A stretch of DNA of 53,592 nucleotides from Nocardioides flavus (ex Wang et al. 2016). GTDB taxonomy: Bacteria; Actinomycetota; Actinomycetes; Propionibacteriales; Nocardioidaceae. This document shows positions 10,522 to 19,954 of this stretch, in pieces. Under the pieces are notes generated by a model. It searched no databases. It worked only from the letters and a program-made list of their open reading frames with translations, and was not told the origin of the DNA. The stretch is from NCBI RefSeq assembly GCF_014653115.1, contig NZ_BNAD01000018.1:1-53592 (forward strand). The letters run 5' to 3'. The position numbers and the translations under genes are program-made. Every line of letters starts with the position of its first letter. The stretch's first letter is position 1.

Positions 10522-12969
10522 TCAGAGCTGGCGGGCCTGCAGGATGCGCCCGAGGACGAACGAGTTCGACCGGAGCTGGTTGCGGGCGTACGCCATGAGG
10601 CTGTCGTCCTCGGCGGCCGTCTCGGCGGCCGCGAGGAACTCGGCGTCCCCGGCACCGAGCGGGTACATCGCGCGGATCGTGAGGCCCTGGTTGAGCAGAC
10701 CGCCCTTGAGGGTGTGCAGCTCGTCGAGGTAGCGGTGCGTGAACGGCGCCAGCAGGTCGGCCTGGCCGGGGCGCCAGAAGGTGGAGCCGAGGACGAGGGT
10801 CTCGCGGCTGGCAGGCACGGAGTAGTCGACGAAGAAGGCGCGCCACACCTCCTCCTTGGCCGCGAGGCTCGGGTGGGCAGCGAGCACCGCGAGGCGTCGC
10901 ATGCCGGCGTCGGGGTCGGGGTCGGCCTCGAGGAGCCGGGCGACCCGGTCCTCGTCGTAGTCGCCGAGCTCGGAACGTCGCACCGCCATCCGCCACGCGA
11001 GATCGAGGTCGGTGGCCTCCTGCGCCGCAGCCTCCAGCGTCGCCCAGTGGGACTCGGTGGACGCGGATGCGGCCAGCGTGCGGAGCGCTGCCTGCCGGGC
11101 GTCGGGCAGGTCCACCAACCGGGTCGCCGCGTCCGCCAGGCCACGCAGCAGCTCCGGTGACTCGGTGGCCGGAGCCCACCGGTCGGCCACCTGCAACGCC
11201 TGGGAGAGGAACGGCTCGACCAGCGCCGGGCTGGTCTCCGACGACAGGGCGCGGTTGAGGGCGCCCGAGACGTCGCGGGGCGCGACGTCACCGAGCAGCA
11301 GGAGCTGGCCCGCCGTGGCGGCCACCAGCGCTCGGTCGAGCGGGTCCTCGAGCTGGTGGATCCTGTCGAGCATCCGGGTGAGCGAGACGGCGTCGGGCTT
11401 GATCGCGGCGAAGGTGTGGTCGCCGGCGTTGAGCAGTCGCAGGTCGCCGGCAGGAAGGTCCACGGGAGTCCTGAGGCCGTCGATCTCGTGGGACGAGCGC
11501 CCCACGACCACCAGCTCGTCGCCAGAGGCGTCGAAGACGGCGATGTCGAGGCGGTGCGGCCGGGGCTCCTGGTCGTCGGGGGTCTCGACCACGAGCTCGT
11601 CGTCGACCAGCGAGATCACGTCGGTGCCCGCCTCGTCGAGCCAGGCCTTGGTCCAGGCCGACAGGTCGCGACCGGACGCGCGGGAGTAGCAGTCCATGAG
11701 GTCGTCGAGTCGCGTGTTGGTGAACGCGTAGCGGCTGAAGTAGTCACGCAGGCCCTCCACGAACGCGTCCTCGCCGATGAAGGCGACGAGCTGGTGCAGG
11801 ACGCTCTGTCCCTTGACGTAGGTGATCGCGTCGAAGTTGGACATGGCCGCAGAGACGTCGGGGACGTCACCGCGGATCGGGTGCCGGGCCGGGCTCATGT
11901 CCATCTCGTAGGCGGTGCGCTTGGAGACGGCCAGGAACGTCGCCCACTGGTCGGTGAACTCGCTCGCACCCGCCATGCCCCAGTTGGCCGCCCAGGAGGC
12001 GAAGGCCTCGTTGAGCCAGAGGTCGTCCCACCACTGCATCGTCACGAGGTCGCCGAACCACATGTGGGCCATCTCGTGGAAGATGAACTCCGCCCGCACG
12101 GCCCGCTGGGCGTGGGTCGGCGGAGTGCGGAAGAGCTGCCCGTCGCCGTAGGTGACGCAGCCCCAGTTCTCCATCGCGCCGCCGAGGTTGGGCACGAACA
12201 CCTGGTCGTAGCGCTCCTGCGGGAACGGGTAGCCGAACCGCTCACCGAAGAACGCGAGGCCCTGCCGGGTCAGGGTGACCATGTCGTCGAGGTCGCGCTC
12301 GAGGACGGGTACCAGCGACTGGCGGCAGTAGAAGCCGAGGTCGTAGCCGTCGTGCTGGCGGCGCACCTCGTGGAACGGGCCGGCATTGACCACCACGACG
12401 TACGTCGAGAGGCGCGGGGTGTCGGGGAAGGTCCAGGTCCGGGCGGCGCCGGTCCCGGCGTCGACGACCGACTCGGGGGCGCCGTTGGACGTCACCACCC
12501 ACGCGGACGGAGCGGTCACCACGAAGCGGTGCGGCGCCTTGAGGTCGGGCTGGTCGAAGCAGGCCCACACGCGGCGTGCCTCGTCGGGCTCGAGGCTGGT
12601 CCACACGTAGACGAGCCCGTCGGTGGGGTCGACGGTGCGCAGGATGCCCTCGCCGCGACCGGTGTTGGTGGTGGCGGCCTCGACGACCAGGACGTTGTCG
12701 GCGGCCAGCGGAGGCAGCGGGAGGCGCCCGTGCTCGACCAGTGACACGTCGACCTCCTGCCCGTTGAGGGTCGCGCGGCGCACGTCCATCGCGACGTCGA
12801 CGAACGTCGTCGCGCCGGGGTCGGAGCAGGTGAAGGTGATGGTGCTGACCGAGGCGAAGAGGTCACCCTCGAGCAGCCCGGTCATGTCCACCGCGATGTC
12901 GTAGCGCTGCACCTCGAGGAGGTCGGAGCGGACGGCAGCTTCGGACTTGGTGAGGCTCGACAACGTCAT
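10522..12969 (-). CDS. pepN: Aminopeptidase N (M1 family)
   Basis: This cytoplasmic zinc aminopeptidase removes N-terminal residues from peptides. The 815-residue protein has the exopeptidase motif GAMENWG and the zinc site HEMAHMWFGD followed by WLNEAFA. The ligands are His298, His302 and Glu321, with Glu299 catalytic, in HExxH-x18-E spacing. The C-terminal half is the helical ERAP1-like domain. The start is set at the ATG at 12969 (MTLSSLTKSEAAV), which gives the normal family N-terminus. Longer versions run into the NUDIX gene on the other strand. The gene is divergent from the NUDIX gene with 45 bases between starts. Confidence 0.94.
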   Translation of the reverse strand: MTLSSLTKSEAAVRSDLLEVQRYDIAVDMTGLLEGDLFASVSTITFTCSDPGATTFVDVAMDVRRATLNGQEVDVSLVEHGRLPLPPLAADNVLVVEAATTNTGRGEGILRTVDPTDGLVYVWTSLEPDEARRVWACFDQPDLKAPHRFVVTAPSAWVVTSNGAPESVVDAGTGAARTWTFPDTPRLSTYVVVVNAGPFHEVRRQHDGYDLGFYCRQSLVPVLERDLDDMVTLTRQGLAFFGERFGYPFPQERYDQVFVPNLGGAMENWGCVTYGDGQLFRTPPTHAQRAVRAEFIFHEMAHMWFGDLVTMQWWDDLWLNEAFASWAANWGMAGASEFTDQWATFLAVSKRTAYEMDMSPARHPIRGDVPDVSAAMSNFDAITYVKGQSVLHQLVAFIGEDAFVEGLRDYFSRYAFTNTRLDDLMDCYSRASGRDLSAWTKAWLDEAGTDVISLVDDELVVETPDDQEPRPHRLDIAVFDASGDELVVVGRSSHEIDGLRTPVDLPAGDLRLLNAGDHTFAAIKPDAVSLTRMLDRIHQLEDPLDRALVAATAGQLLLLGDVAPRDVSGALNRALSSETSPALVEPFLSQALQVADRWAPATESPELLRGLADAATRLVDLPDARQAALRTLAASASTESHWATLEAAAQEATDLDLAWRMAVRRSELGDYDEDRVARLLEADPDPDAGMRRLAVLAAHPSLAAKEEVWRAFFVDYSVPASRETLVLGSTFWRPGQADLLAPFTHRYLDELHTLKGGLLNQGLTIRAMYPLGAGDAEFLAAAETAAEDDSLMAYARNQLRSNSFVLGRILQARQL

Positions 12970-13014
12970 GGAGGTGACCGTACTCACTCTGTCCATCCGC
13001 GCTAACGTCTGGGC

Positions 13015-13659
13015 ATGCCGGACAACGATGCTGCGCCGCACTCCGTGCAGGTAGGCGGAGCTCCTCGCGAGCCGCTCGCCGACCGCCCGATGTCGTGGCC
13101 GGTGGTCGCCAGCCGGGACCTCCACCGCGACGACTGGGTGGTGGCGCTGCGCGAGGATCGCATCACGCGACCGGGACACCCCGAGGAGTTCACCCGGATC
13201 AGCCTCGAGCACCCCGGCGCCGTCGTGGTGCTCGCAGTGGACGACGACGAGCGGGTGATGTGCCTGCGCCAGTACCGCCACACGAGCGGCCACGAGTTCG
13301 TCGAGCTTCCCGCCGGGCTCTGCGACGCCGGCGACGAGCCCCCGGTGGAGACCGCGAAGCGGGAGCTGCGCGAGGAGGCCGAGCTCGAGGCGAGCGAGTG
13401 GCGCCCGCTGCTCAGCACCTACGGCAGTGCCGGGATCAGCGACGAGGTGCACGACATCCTCCTGGCGCGCGGGCTGTCCCACGCCTCGCGCGGAGACTTC
13501 GCCCTGCGCCACGAGGAGGCCGAGATGGAGCGCTTCTGGGTGCCGATGGACGACCTCCTCGACGCGGTGCTCGAGGGCCGGGTCCGGCAGGGGCCGCTGG
13601 TGCAGGCGGTGCTGGTCTATGCCGTGCTCAAGCAGCGCGGCGCCCTCGACGCCCCCTGA
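13015..13659 (+). CDS. NUDIX hydrolase, ADP-ribose pyrophosphatase-like
   Basis: This 214-residue NUDIX protein probably hydrolyses ADP-ribose or a related nucleoside diphosphate derivative. The NUDIX box lies near residues 100-123, with GLCDAGDEPPVETAKRELRE followed by EAEL, keeping the RExxEE core. The region before it (MCLRQYRHTSGHEFVELPAG) matches the ADP-ribose pyrophosphatase class. The ATG at 13015 shares a 45-base divergent gap with pepN. A NUDIX gene close to pyrG and xerD is common in actinobacteria. The exact substrate is inference. Confidence 0.88.
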   Translation: MPDNDAAPHSVQVGGAPREPLADRPMSWPVVASRDLHRDDWVVALREDRITRPGHPEEFTRISLEHPGAVVVLAVDDDERVMCLRQYRHTSGHEFVELPAGLCDAGDEPPVETAKRELREEAELEASEWRPLLSTYGSAGISDEVHDILLARGLSHASRGDFALRHEEAEMERFWVPMDDLLDAVLEGRVRQGPLVQAVLVYAVLKQRGALDAP

Positions 13660-13738
13660 GGCCTCCCGGGAGTAGTCTCGCTCCCGCTGTGAGGCGAGCC
13701 ACACCGTGGTGGCCACCCGTACCCCTGAGGAGCAAGGC

Positions 13739-14854
13739 ATGAAGGTCGGCGTACCCAAGGAAGTCAAGAACCGCGAGTACCGCGTGGCCCTGACCCCCAT
13801 CGGCGTGCACGAGCTGGTCCAGCACGGTCACGAGGTCGTGGTCGAGAAGTCCGCCGGCGTGGGCTCGCAGATCCCCGACGAGGAGTACGTCGCCGCGGGC
13901 GCCACCATGCTCGACACCGCCGACGACGTGTGGGGCAGCGCCGACATGGTCCTCAAGGTCAAGGAGCCGGTCGCCGAGGAGTACGCGCGGATGCGGGAGG
14001 GCCAGACCCTCTTCACCTACCTCCACCTCGCCGCCGACAAGCCCCTCACCGAGGAGCTGATGCAGCGCAAGGTCACCGCGATCGCGTACGAGACCGTCCA
14101 GCTCCCGTCCGGCGGCCTGCCGCTGCTCTACCCGATGTCCGAGGTCGCGGGCTGCCTCGCGCCCCAGGTCGGCGCCCACGCGCTGCTCAAGGCCAACGGC
14201 GGCCGCGGCGTCCTCATGGGCGGCGTGGGCGGCGTGGCCAACGCCAAGGTCGTGATCATCGGCGCCGGCGTCTCGGGCCAGAACGCCGCCAACATCGCGC
14301 TCGGCATGGGCGCCGACGTGACCCTGCTCGACACCGACCTCGACAAGCTGCGGATGTCGTTCTGGCGCTACAACAACCGGGTCCACGGCCTTGCCTCCTC
14401 CAAGCTGGCGATCGAGCAGCAGGTGATGGAGGCCGACATGGTGATCGGCGCGGTGCTGATCCCGGGGGCCGCGGCGCCGAAGCTGGTGAGCAACGAGCTG
14501 GTCTCGCGGATGAAGCCGGGCTCGGTGCTCGTCGACATCGCCATCGACCAGGGCGGCTGCTTCGAGGACTCCCACGCCACGACCCACGACGACCCCACCT
14601 ACGAGGTCCACGACTCGGTCTTCTACTGCGTGGCCAACATGCCCGGCGCGGTGCCCAACACCTCGACGTACGCCCTGACCAACGCGACCCTGCCCTACGC
14701 GGTGGCGCTGGCCGACAAGGGTTGGCAGCAGGCGCTGCGCGACGACCGAAGCCTCGCGCTCGGGCTCAACACCCACGACGGCCGGCTGACCAACGCGCCG
14801 GTCGGCGAGGCCGTCGGCATCGAGTCGGTGCACCTCGACGACGTCCTTGGCTGA
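13739..14854 (+). CDS. ald: Alanine dehydrogenase
   Basis: This enzyme interconverts L-alanine and pyruvate with NAD+ and ammonia. The 371-residue protein starts with [20 protein letters not shown], the standard N-terminus with the substrate-binding Arg and Lys. The Rossmann segment is [20 protein letters not shown]. The late segment [19 protein letters not shown] is also diagnostic. The ATG at 13739 follows TGAGGAG, a good ribosome-binding site; an earlier in-frame ATG at 13706 would add 11 residues that the family lacks. The end overlaps xerD by eight bases. Confidence 0.96.
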   Translation: MKVGVPKEVKNREYRVALTPIGVHELVQHGHEVVVEKSAGVGSQIPDEEYVAAGATMLDTADDVWGSADMVLKVKEPVAEEYARMREGQTLFTYLHLAADKPLTEELMQRKVTAIAYETVQLPSGGLPLLYPMSEVAGCLAPQVGAHALLKANGGRGVLMGGVGGVANAKVVIIGAGVSGQNAANIALGMGADVTLLDTDLDKLRMSFWRYNNRVHGLASSKLAIEQQVMEADMVIGAVLIPGAAAPKLVSNELVSRMKPGSVLVDIAIDQGGCFEDSHATTHDDPTYEVHDSVFYCVANMPGAVPNTSTYALTNATLPYAVALADKGWQQALRDDRSLALGLNTHDGRLTNAPVGEAVGIESVHLDDVLG

Positions 14855-15776
14855 CCCGGGGGTGCGCCGGGCCGTCCGGACCTACCTCGACCACCTCGCG
14901 GTGGAGCGCGGGCTCGCCGCCAACACGCTGAGCTCGTACACCCGGGACCTGGGCCGCTACGAAGAGTTCCTGGCCGGCCAGGGGATCGACGACCTGGACG
15001 CGGTCACCGAGGCGACGGTGGCCGCGTTCCTGGTGAGCCTGCGGGAAGGGAGCGAGGGACACCCGCCGCTGAGCGCGACGTCGGCCGCTCGTACGGTCGT
15101 CGCGGTGCGCGGCTTCCACCGGTTCGCGGTCTCCGACGGTCTGGCGCAGTCCGACCCGGCAGCAGCGGTGAAGCCGCCGACCCCGGCCAAGCGGCTGCCG
15201 AAGGCGCTCCCGCTCTCCGACGTCGAGGCCATCCTCGAGGCGGCGGGGGCGCCCGAGACGGTGCTGGCGCTGCGCGACCGCGCCCTGCTGGAGCTGCTCT
15301 ACGGCACGGGCGCCCGCATCTCCGAGGCGGTGGGTCTCGACGTCGACGACCTCGACGCGGTCGACGGCACCGTCCTGCTGCGCGGCAAGGGCGGCAAGGA
15401 GCGCCTGGTGCCGGTCGGCGGGTACGCGCGCGACGCGGTTGCCGCGTACCTCACCCGCGCGCGCCCCGAGCTGGTCGGTGCCGGGCGCGGGGGACCGGCG
15501 ATGTTCCTCAACTCCCGTGGGGGCAGGCTCTCGCGGCAGAGCGCGTGGGCCGTGCTGGTCAAGGCGGCCGAACGCGCCGGCGTGACGGCCTCGGTGTCGC
15601 CGCACACGCTGCGGCACTCCTTCGCCACGCACCTGCTCGACGGCGGGGCCGACGTCCGCGTGGTGCAGGAGCTGCTCGGGCACGCGTCCGTGACGACGAC
15701 GCAGGTCTACACCCTCGTCACCGTCGACAACCTGCGCGAGGTGTTCGCGACCGCTCACCCGCGCGCGCGGGACTGA
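14847..15776 (+). CDS. xerD: Tyrosine recombinase XerD
   Basis: XerD resolves chromosome dimers at dif together with XerC. The 309-residue protein has all catalytic residues in the normal order: Arg157 (GARISEAVG), Lys181 (GKGGKER), His253 and Arg256 ([13 protein letters not shown]), His279 ([11 protein letters not shown]) and Tyr288. The N-terminal SAM-like core-binding domain covers residues 1-110. The TTG start at 14847 overlaps the ald stop; a GTG at 14862 is an alternative. Its place ahead of the parA-scpA-scpB cluster is the standard actinobacterial location for xerD, which separates it from the integrases later in the window. Confidence 0.93.
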   Translation: MADPGVRRAVRTYLDHLAVERGLAANTLSSYTRDLGRYEEFLAGQGIDDLDAVTEATVAAFLVSLREGSEGHPPLSATSAARTVVAVRGFHRFAVSDGLAQSDPAAAVKPPTPAKRLPKALPLSDVEAILEAAGAPETVLALRDRALLELLYGTGARISEAVGLDVDDLDAVDGTVLLRGKGGKERLVPVGGYARDAVAAYLTRARPELVGAGRGGPAMFLNSRGGRLSRQSAWAVLVKAAERAGVTASVSPHTLRHSFATHLLDGGADVRVVQELLGHASVTTTQVYTLVTVDNLREVFATAHPRARD

Positions 15777-15831
15777 GCCCCGGCCCACCTCCACCTGCCA
15801 GCGGGTGGTCGCCGGGTGGTTGGATCGACCC

Positions 15832-18429
15832 ATGCCGGACTCCGCTCGCCTCGACTCCCGGGTCCCGACCGGCGCCGACCCCGACGCCGTCTACGACGCC
15901 TTCACCGGCTGGGCACGTGACCGGGGCCTGGACCTCTACCCGCACCAGGACGAGGCGGTCATCGAGCTCCTCGGCGGCAACCACGTCATCCTCGCCACCC
16001 CGACCGGCTCCGGGAAGTCGATGGTCGCGATCGGCGCGCACGTGGCCGCACTCGCCCGTGACGAGGTGAGCTTCTACACCGCGCCGATCAAGGCGCTCGT
16101 CAGCGAGAAGTTCTTCGCCCTGATCGAGGTCTTCGGCGCCGACAACGTCGGGATGCTGACGGGCGACGCGGCGGTCAACCCCGACGCACCGATCATCTGC
16201 TGCACCGCCGAGGTGCTGGCCAACATCGCGCTGCGCGAGGGCCGGTCGGCCGACGTCGGGCTCGTGGTGATGGACGAGTTCCACTTCTACTCCGAGCACG
16301 ACCGGGGCTGGGCCTGGCAGGTGCCGCTGCTCGAGCTCGTCGATGCCCAGTTCCTGCTCATGTCGGCCACGCTGGGCGACGTCTCCTCCTTCGTCGAGGA
16401 CCTCCGCAGGCGCACCGGTCGCGAGACCGCCGTCGTCGACGACGCCGAGCGGCCGGTCCCGCTGAGCTTCCGGTGGTCCATGGAGCCGCTCGACGACACC
16501 CTCGCCGAGCTCGTCTCCACCGGGCAGGACCCGGTGTACGTCGTCCACTTCACCCAGGCGGCCGCGGTCGAGCACGCCACCAACCTCCTGCGGCACCCGC
16601 CAGCCAAGGTGGACAAGGACGCGATCGCCGAACGGATCGGCGCCTTCCGCTTCGGCGCCGGCTTCGGCAAGACCCTCTCGCGGCTGGTCCGCAACGGCAT
16701 CGGCGTGCACCACGCGGGGATGCTGCCCAAGTACCGCCGCCTGGTGGAGACGCTCGCGCAGGCGGGCCTGCTCCGCGTCATCTGCGGCACCGACACCCTC
16801 GGCGTCGGGATCAACGTCCCGATCCGCACCGTGCTGTTCACCGGCCTCGCCAAGTTCGACGGCACCAAGCAGCGGGTGCTGCGGACCCGGGAGTTCCAGC
16901 AGATCGCGGGCCGTGCGGGGCGCGCGGGCTACGACACGGCCGGCTACGTGGTCGTCCAGGCACCCGAGCACGTCATCGAGAACGAGCAGGCCAAGGCCAA
17001 GGCCGCGGCGCGCGTGGCTGCGGGCAAGAAGAAGTCCAAGGCGCAGCTGAAGAAGCCGCCCGAGGGCACGGTCGTGTGGACCGAGCAGACCTTCGACAAG
17101 CTCGTGGCCGGCGTGCCCGAGCGGCTGGTGAGCCGGATGAAGGTCGACAACGCGATGCTCGTCAACGTCGTGGCCCGCGAGGAGGACGCCTTCGCGGTGG
17201 TGCGGCGGCTGACGACCGACAACCACGAGGACCCCCGCGGCCGCGTACGGCTGGCCCGACGTGCGCTGCGGCTCTCGCGCTCCCTCATCCGCACGGGCAT
17301 CGTGACGCGCCTCGACGAGCCCGACGAGCACGGCCGGCGCTTCGTGCTGACGGTCGACCTGCCCGACGACTTCGCCCTCAACCAGCCGCTCGCCCACTTC
17401 GCGCTCGCCGCCTTCGACGTGCTCGACCCCGAGTCGGAGACGTACGGGCTCGACGTCGTGTCGGTGGTCGAGGCGGTGCTCGAGGCACCCCGGCAGATCC
17501 TCATGGCCCAGCAGCACGCGGCCCGCGGCGAGGCGATCGGGGAGATGAAGGCCGACGGCCTCGAGTACGACGAGCGGATGGCGCTGCTGGAGGAGATCAC
17601 CTGGCCGCAACCACTGCGCGAGCTCCTCGAGGCCCTCTACGAGACCTACCGCCAGACCCATCCGTGGCTACCCGACGACGCCCTCGGGCCGAAGTCGGTC
17701 GTGCGCGAGATGTGGGAGCAGGGGATGGGGTTCACCGACTTCGTCGGCCGCTACCAGCTCGCCCGCTCCGAGGGCCTGGTCCTGCGCTACCTCACCGACG
17801 CCTACCGCACGCTGCGCCAGACGGTGCCCGAGGCCCATCGCGCCCCCGAGGTGGAGGACGTCATCGACTGGCTGGGGGAGACGGTGCGCCAGACCGACTC
17901 CTCCCTGCTCGACGAGTGGGAGGCGCTGTCGGACCCCGACCACGTCCCCGGCTCCGTCGCGCACCACGAGCCGCCGCCACCGCCGCGCCCGTTGTCGAAG
18001 CAGGAGCGGGCGTTCCGGGTGATGCTGCGCAACGCGATGTGGGCACGCGTCGACGCTGTTGCGCGCGACGACCTCGACACGCTCGTACGCCTCGAGCGCA
18101 ACGCCGCCGACCGCACCGAGCCGCCGCGTCAGGTCGTCGTCGGCAGGTCGGTGTGGGACGCAGCGCTCGAGGGCTACTACGCCGAGCACGACCGCGTGCT
18201 GACCGACGCCGACGCCCGCGGCCCGGACCTGCTGGTGGTGGGGGAGGAGCGGACGGGTGAGCCCGTCGGGGTCGAGGAGGGCGCGACCGCGCGCGTGCGC
18301 GACGTACGCCAGACGATCCACGACCCGGAGGGCCACCACGACTGGGTGATCGAGGCCGTCGTCGACTGCGACGCGACCGACGCGTCCGGCGAGCTGGTGC
18401 TGGCGACCGCCGCGATGAGGCGCCTGTGA
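15832..18429 (+). CDS. DEAD/DEAH-box helicase with C-terminal DUF3516
   Basis: This 865-residue superfamily 2 helicase belongs to the Ski2-like group. Walker A is ATPTGSGKS, motif II is VMDEFHFYS, motif III is MSATLGD, and motif VI is QIAGRAGRAGYD. The second half matches DUF3516, found in many actinobacterial helicases of this type. A lysine-rich stretch after motif VI (AAGKKKSKAQLKKP) may contact RNA. RNA unwinding is the likely activity, by relation to Ski2/Mtr4 and chloroplast RNA helicases, but the bacterial members are poorly studied. The ATG at 15832 is preferred to the start 27 bases upstream because family proteins begin shortly before the first helix. Confidence 0.88.
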   Translation: MPDSARLDSRVPTGADPDAVYDAFTGWARDRGLDLYPHQDEAVIELLGGNHVILATPTGSGKSMVAIGAHVAALARDEVSFYTAPIKALVSEKFFALIEVFGADNVGMLTGDAAVNPDAPIICCTAEVLANIALREGRSADVGLVVMDEFHFYSEHDRGWAWQVPLLELVDAQFLLMSATLGDVSSFVEDLRRRTGRETAVVDDAERPVPLSFRWSMEPLDDTLAELVSTGQDPVYVVHFTQAAAVEHATNLLRHPPAKVDKDAIAERIGAFRFGAGFGKTLSRLVRNGIGVHHAGMLPKYRRLVETLAQAGLLRVICGTDTLGVGINVPIRTVLFTGLAKFDGTKQRVLRTREFQQIAGRAGRAGYDTAGYVVVQAPEHVIENEQAKAKAAARVAAGKKKSKAQLKKPPEGTVVWTEQTFDKLVAGVPERLVSRMKVDNAMLVNVVAREEDAFAVVRRLTTDNHEDPRGRVRLARRALRLSRSLIRTGIVTRLDEPDEHGRRFVLTVDLPDDFALNQPLAHFALAAFDVLDPESETYGLDVVSVVEAVLEAPRQILMAQQHAARGEAIGEMKADGLEYDERMALLEEITWPQPLRELLEALYETYRQTHPWLPDDALGPKSVVREMWEQGMGFTDFVGRYQLARSEGLVLRYLTDAYRTLRQTVPEAHRAPEVEDVIDWLGETVRQTDSSLLDEWEALSDPDHVPGSVAHHEPPPPPRPLSKQERAFRVMLRNAMWARVDAVARDDLDTLVRLERNAADRTEPPRQVVVGRSVWDAALEGYYAEHDRVLTDADARGPDLLVVGEERTGEPVGVEEGATARVRDVRQTIHDPEGHHDWVIEAVVDCDATDASGELVLATAAMRRL

Positions 18430-18479
18430 GGGCGGGTTCCGGGGGCGCGTAGAGTCCCGCGCGAAACCGGTGCCGTGAC

Positions 18480-18495
18480 TGTCGACGTGTCGACA
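18480..18495. promoter_or_regulatory. Palindrome upstream of parA-like gene
   Basis: TGTCGAC and GTCGACA form perfect 7-base arms around a 2-base centre, 81 bases before the parA-like start. A related GTCGTCGAC lies about 15 bases further on. It could be an operator or protein-binding site in the only gap (146 bases) of this cluster. It does not match the parS consensus. Function is a guess. Confidence 0.3.
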
Positions 18496-18575
18496 AAGTC
18501 GGACGTCGTCGACGTGGTCCAATCGGGACGTCGGTCGGTGCACCACGCACACGACGCACCCGAGGAGGAGTGGAC

Positions 18576-19607
18576 ATGAGCGGTACGGGTTTCCACGGTT
18601 CGAACGGCAGCAGTGCCTCCCAGGTGCCGCCGCTCGTCCGACCTCCGCAGCCGCACACCAGCCCCCAGCCCGGCCCGACACCGCGAGACGAGCAGCCCGT
18701 GACCCAGCCCATCCCCTTCGAACGCCCTGTCCAGACGCGTACGGTGACCGCCCCCGCGGCCGAGCAGCCGCTCGGACCGACCGGGCGCCCGATGCCCGTG
18801 TTCCCGGAGCCGGCTGCGCTCACGGAGCACGGTGGCGCCCGCGTCGTGTCGATGTGCAACCAGAAGGGCGGCGTCGGCAAGACCACCACCACGATCAACC
18901 TCGGGGCGTCCCTCGCCGAGTTCGGCCGCCGGGTGCTGCTCGTCGACTTCGACCCCCAGGGGTCGCTCTCGGTCGGGCTCGGCCTCAACCCGCACGAGAT
19001 GGACCTGACGATCTACAACCTGCTGATGGACCGCGAGGTCACGCTGGACGAGGTCGTGGTGCCCTCGGGCATCGAGGGCATGGACCTGCTGCCGTCCAAC
19101 ATCGACCTCTCCGCGGCCGAGGTCCAGCTCGTGCACGAGGTGGCGCGCGAGCAGACCCTGCAGAGGGTGCTCGCGCCGGCGCTCGCGCACTACGACGTGA
19201 TCCTCATCGACTGCCAGCCCTCGCTCGGCCTGCTGACCGTCAACGCGCTGACCGCCTCCGACGGCGTCATCGTCCCGCTCGAGTGCGAGTACTTCGCGCT
19301 GCGGGGCGTCGCGCTGCTCAAGACGACCATCGACAAGGTCCGCGAGCGGCTCAACCCCAAGCTGGAGATCGACGGCGTCCTCGGCACGATGTTCGACGGC
19401 CGCACGCTCCACAGCCGCGAGGTGATGGAGCGCCTGGTCTCCGCCTGGGGCGACAAGGTGTTCCACACCGTGATCCGCCGGACCGTCAAGTTCTCCGACG
19501 CCACGGTCGCCGGTGAGCCCATCACCTCGTACGCCTCGTCGTCCACGGGCGCCGACGCCTACCGCCAGCTCGCCAAGGAGGTGGTGACCCGGTGGCCCGC
19601 CGAGTGA
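18576..19607 (+). CDS. ParA-family ATPase next to scpAB
   Basis: ParA ATPases position DNA or protein cargo. This 343-residue protein has the deviant Walker A KGGVGKTT at residues 97-104, preceded by a proline-rich, probably disordered leader of about 90 residues. The LLVDFDPQGSL stretch and IDCQPSLGLLTVNAL complete the nucleotide site. The ATG at 18576 has a strong GAGGAGGAG in front; a GTG two codons earlier overlaps that site. This is not the oriC-linked parA (no parB follows); it is the second copy typically found between xerD and scpA in actinobacteria. Cargo is unknown, but the neighbours suggest a chromosome-organisation role. Confidence 0.9.
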   Translation: MSGTGFHGSNGSSASQVPPLVRPPQPHTSPQPGPTPRDEQPVTQPIPFERPVQTRTVTAPAAEQPLGPTGRPMPVFPEPAALTEHGGARVVSMCNQKGGVGKTTTTINLGASLAEFGRRVLLVDFDPQGSLSVGLGLNPHEMDLTIYNLLMDREVTLDEVVVPSGIEGMDLLPSNIDLSAAEVQLVHEVAREQTLQRVLAPALAHYDVILIDCQPSLGLLTVNALTASDGVIVPLECEYFALRGVALLKTTIDKVRERLNPKLEIDGVLGTMFDGRTLHSREVMERLVSAWGDKVFHTVIRRTVKFSDATVAGEPITSYASSSTGADAYRQLAKEVVTRWPAE

Positions 19608-19954
19608 GCATGCCGGCCGCGGACGACCTGTTCCGGCCGACGTCCACCGCGGAGGACGCGGCCACGAGCGAGGCCGGCAAGCGCCCGCGCCGCGTACGGG
19701 CGGTGGCCGACGATGCCGAGCCCGCCGGGCCGAGGCGTCCGAGCGGACGGGTCCGCCACGACGAGAAGATGACGGTCTACGTCACCTCCGACGAGCTCCT
19801 CGACATCGAGCACGCCCGCCTCGTGCTGCGACGCGAGCACGGCCTGGCGGTCGACCGCGGGCGACTGGTCCGCGAGGCCCTCGCCATGGTGCTCGCCGAC
19901 CTCGAGACCCAGGGCGCCGACAGCGCCCTGGTGCAGCGGCTGCTCGAGGAGTGA
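19592..19954 (+). CDS. Small conserved protein between parA and scpA
   Basis: This 120-residue protein overlaps the parA-like gene by 16 bases and scpA by four (GTGA), so translation is probably coupled on both sides. The first 60 residues are low-complexity and basic (GKRPRRVRAVADD). The last 60 (EKMTVYVTSDELLDIEHARL and a helix pair after it) look like a strand-helix-helix, similar to ribbon-helix-helix DNA-binding proteins. By position it could be the DNA- or cargo-linking partner of the ParA protein, which is inference. The GTG at 19592 or an ATG at 19610 may be the start. Confidence 0.72.
   Translation: MARRVSMPAADDLFRPTSTAEDAATSEAGKRPRRVRAVADDAEPAGPRRPSGRVRHDEKMTVYVTSDELLDIEHARLVLRREHGLAVDRGRLVREALAMVLADLETQGADSALVQRLLEE

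Noticed and set aside
18480..18530. Possible parS site before the parA-like gene
   Set aside because: The palindrome TGTCGAC-GT-GTCGACA does not match the conserved parS form with TTTCACGTGAAA, and no parB is nearby.
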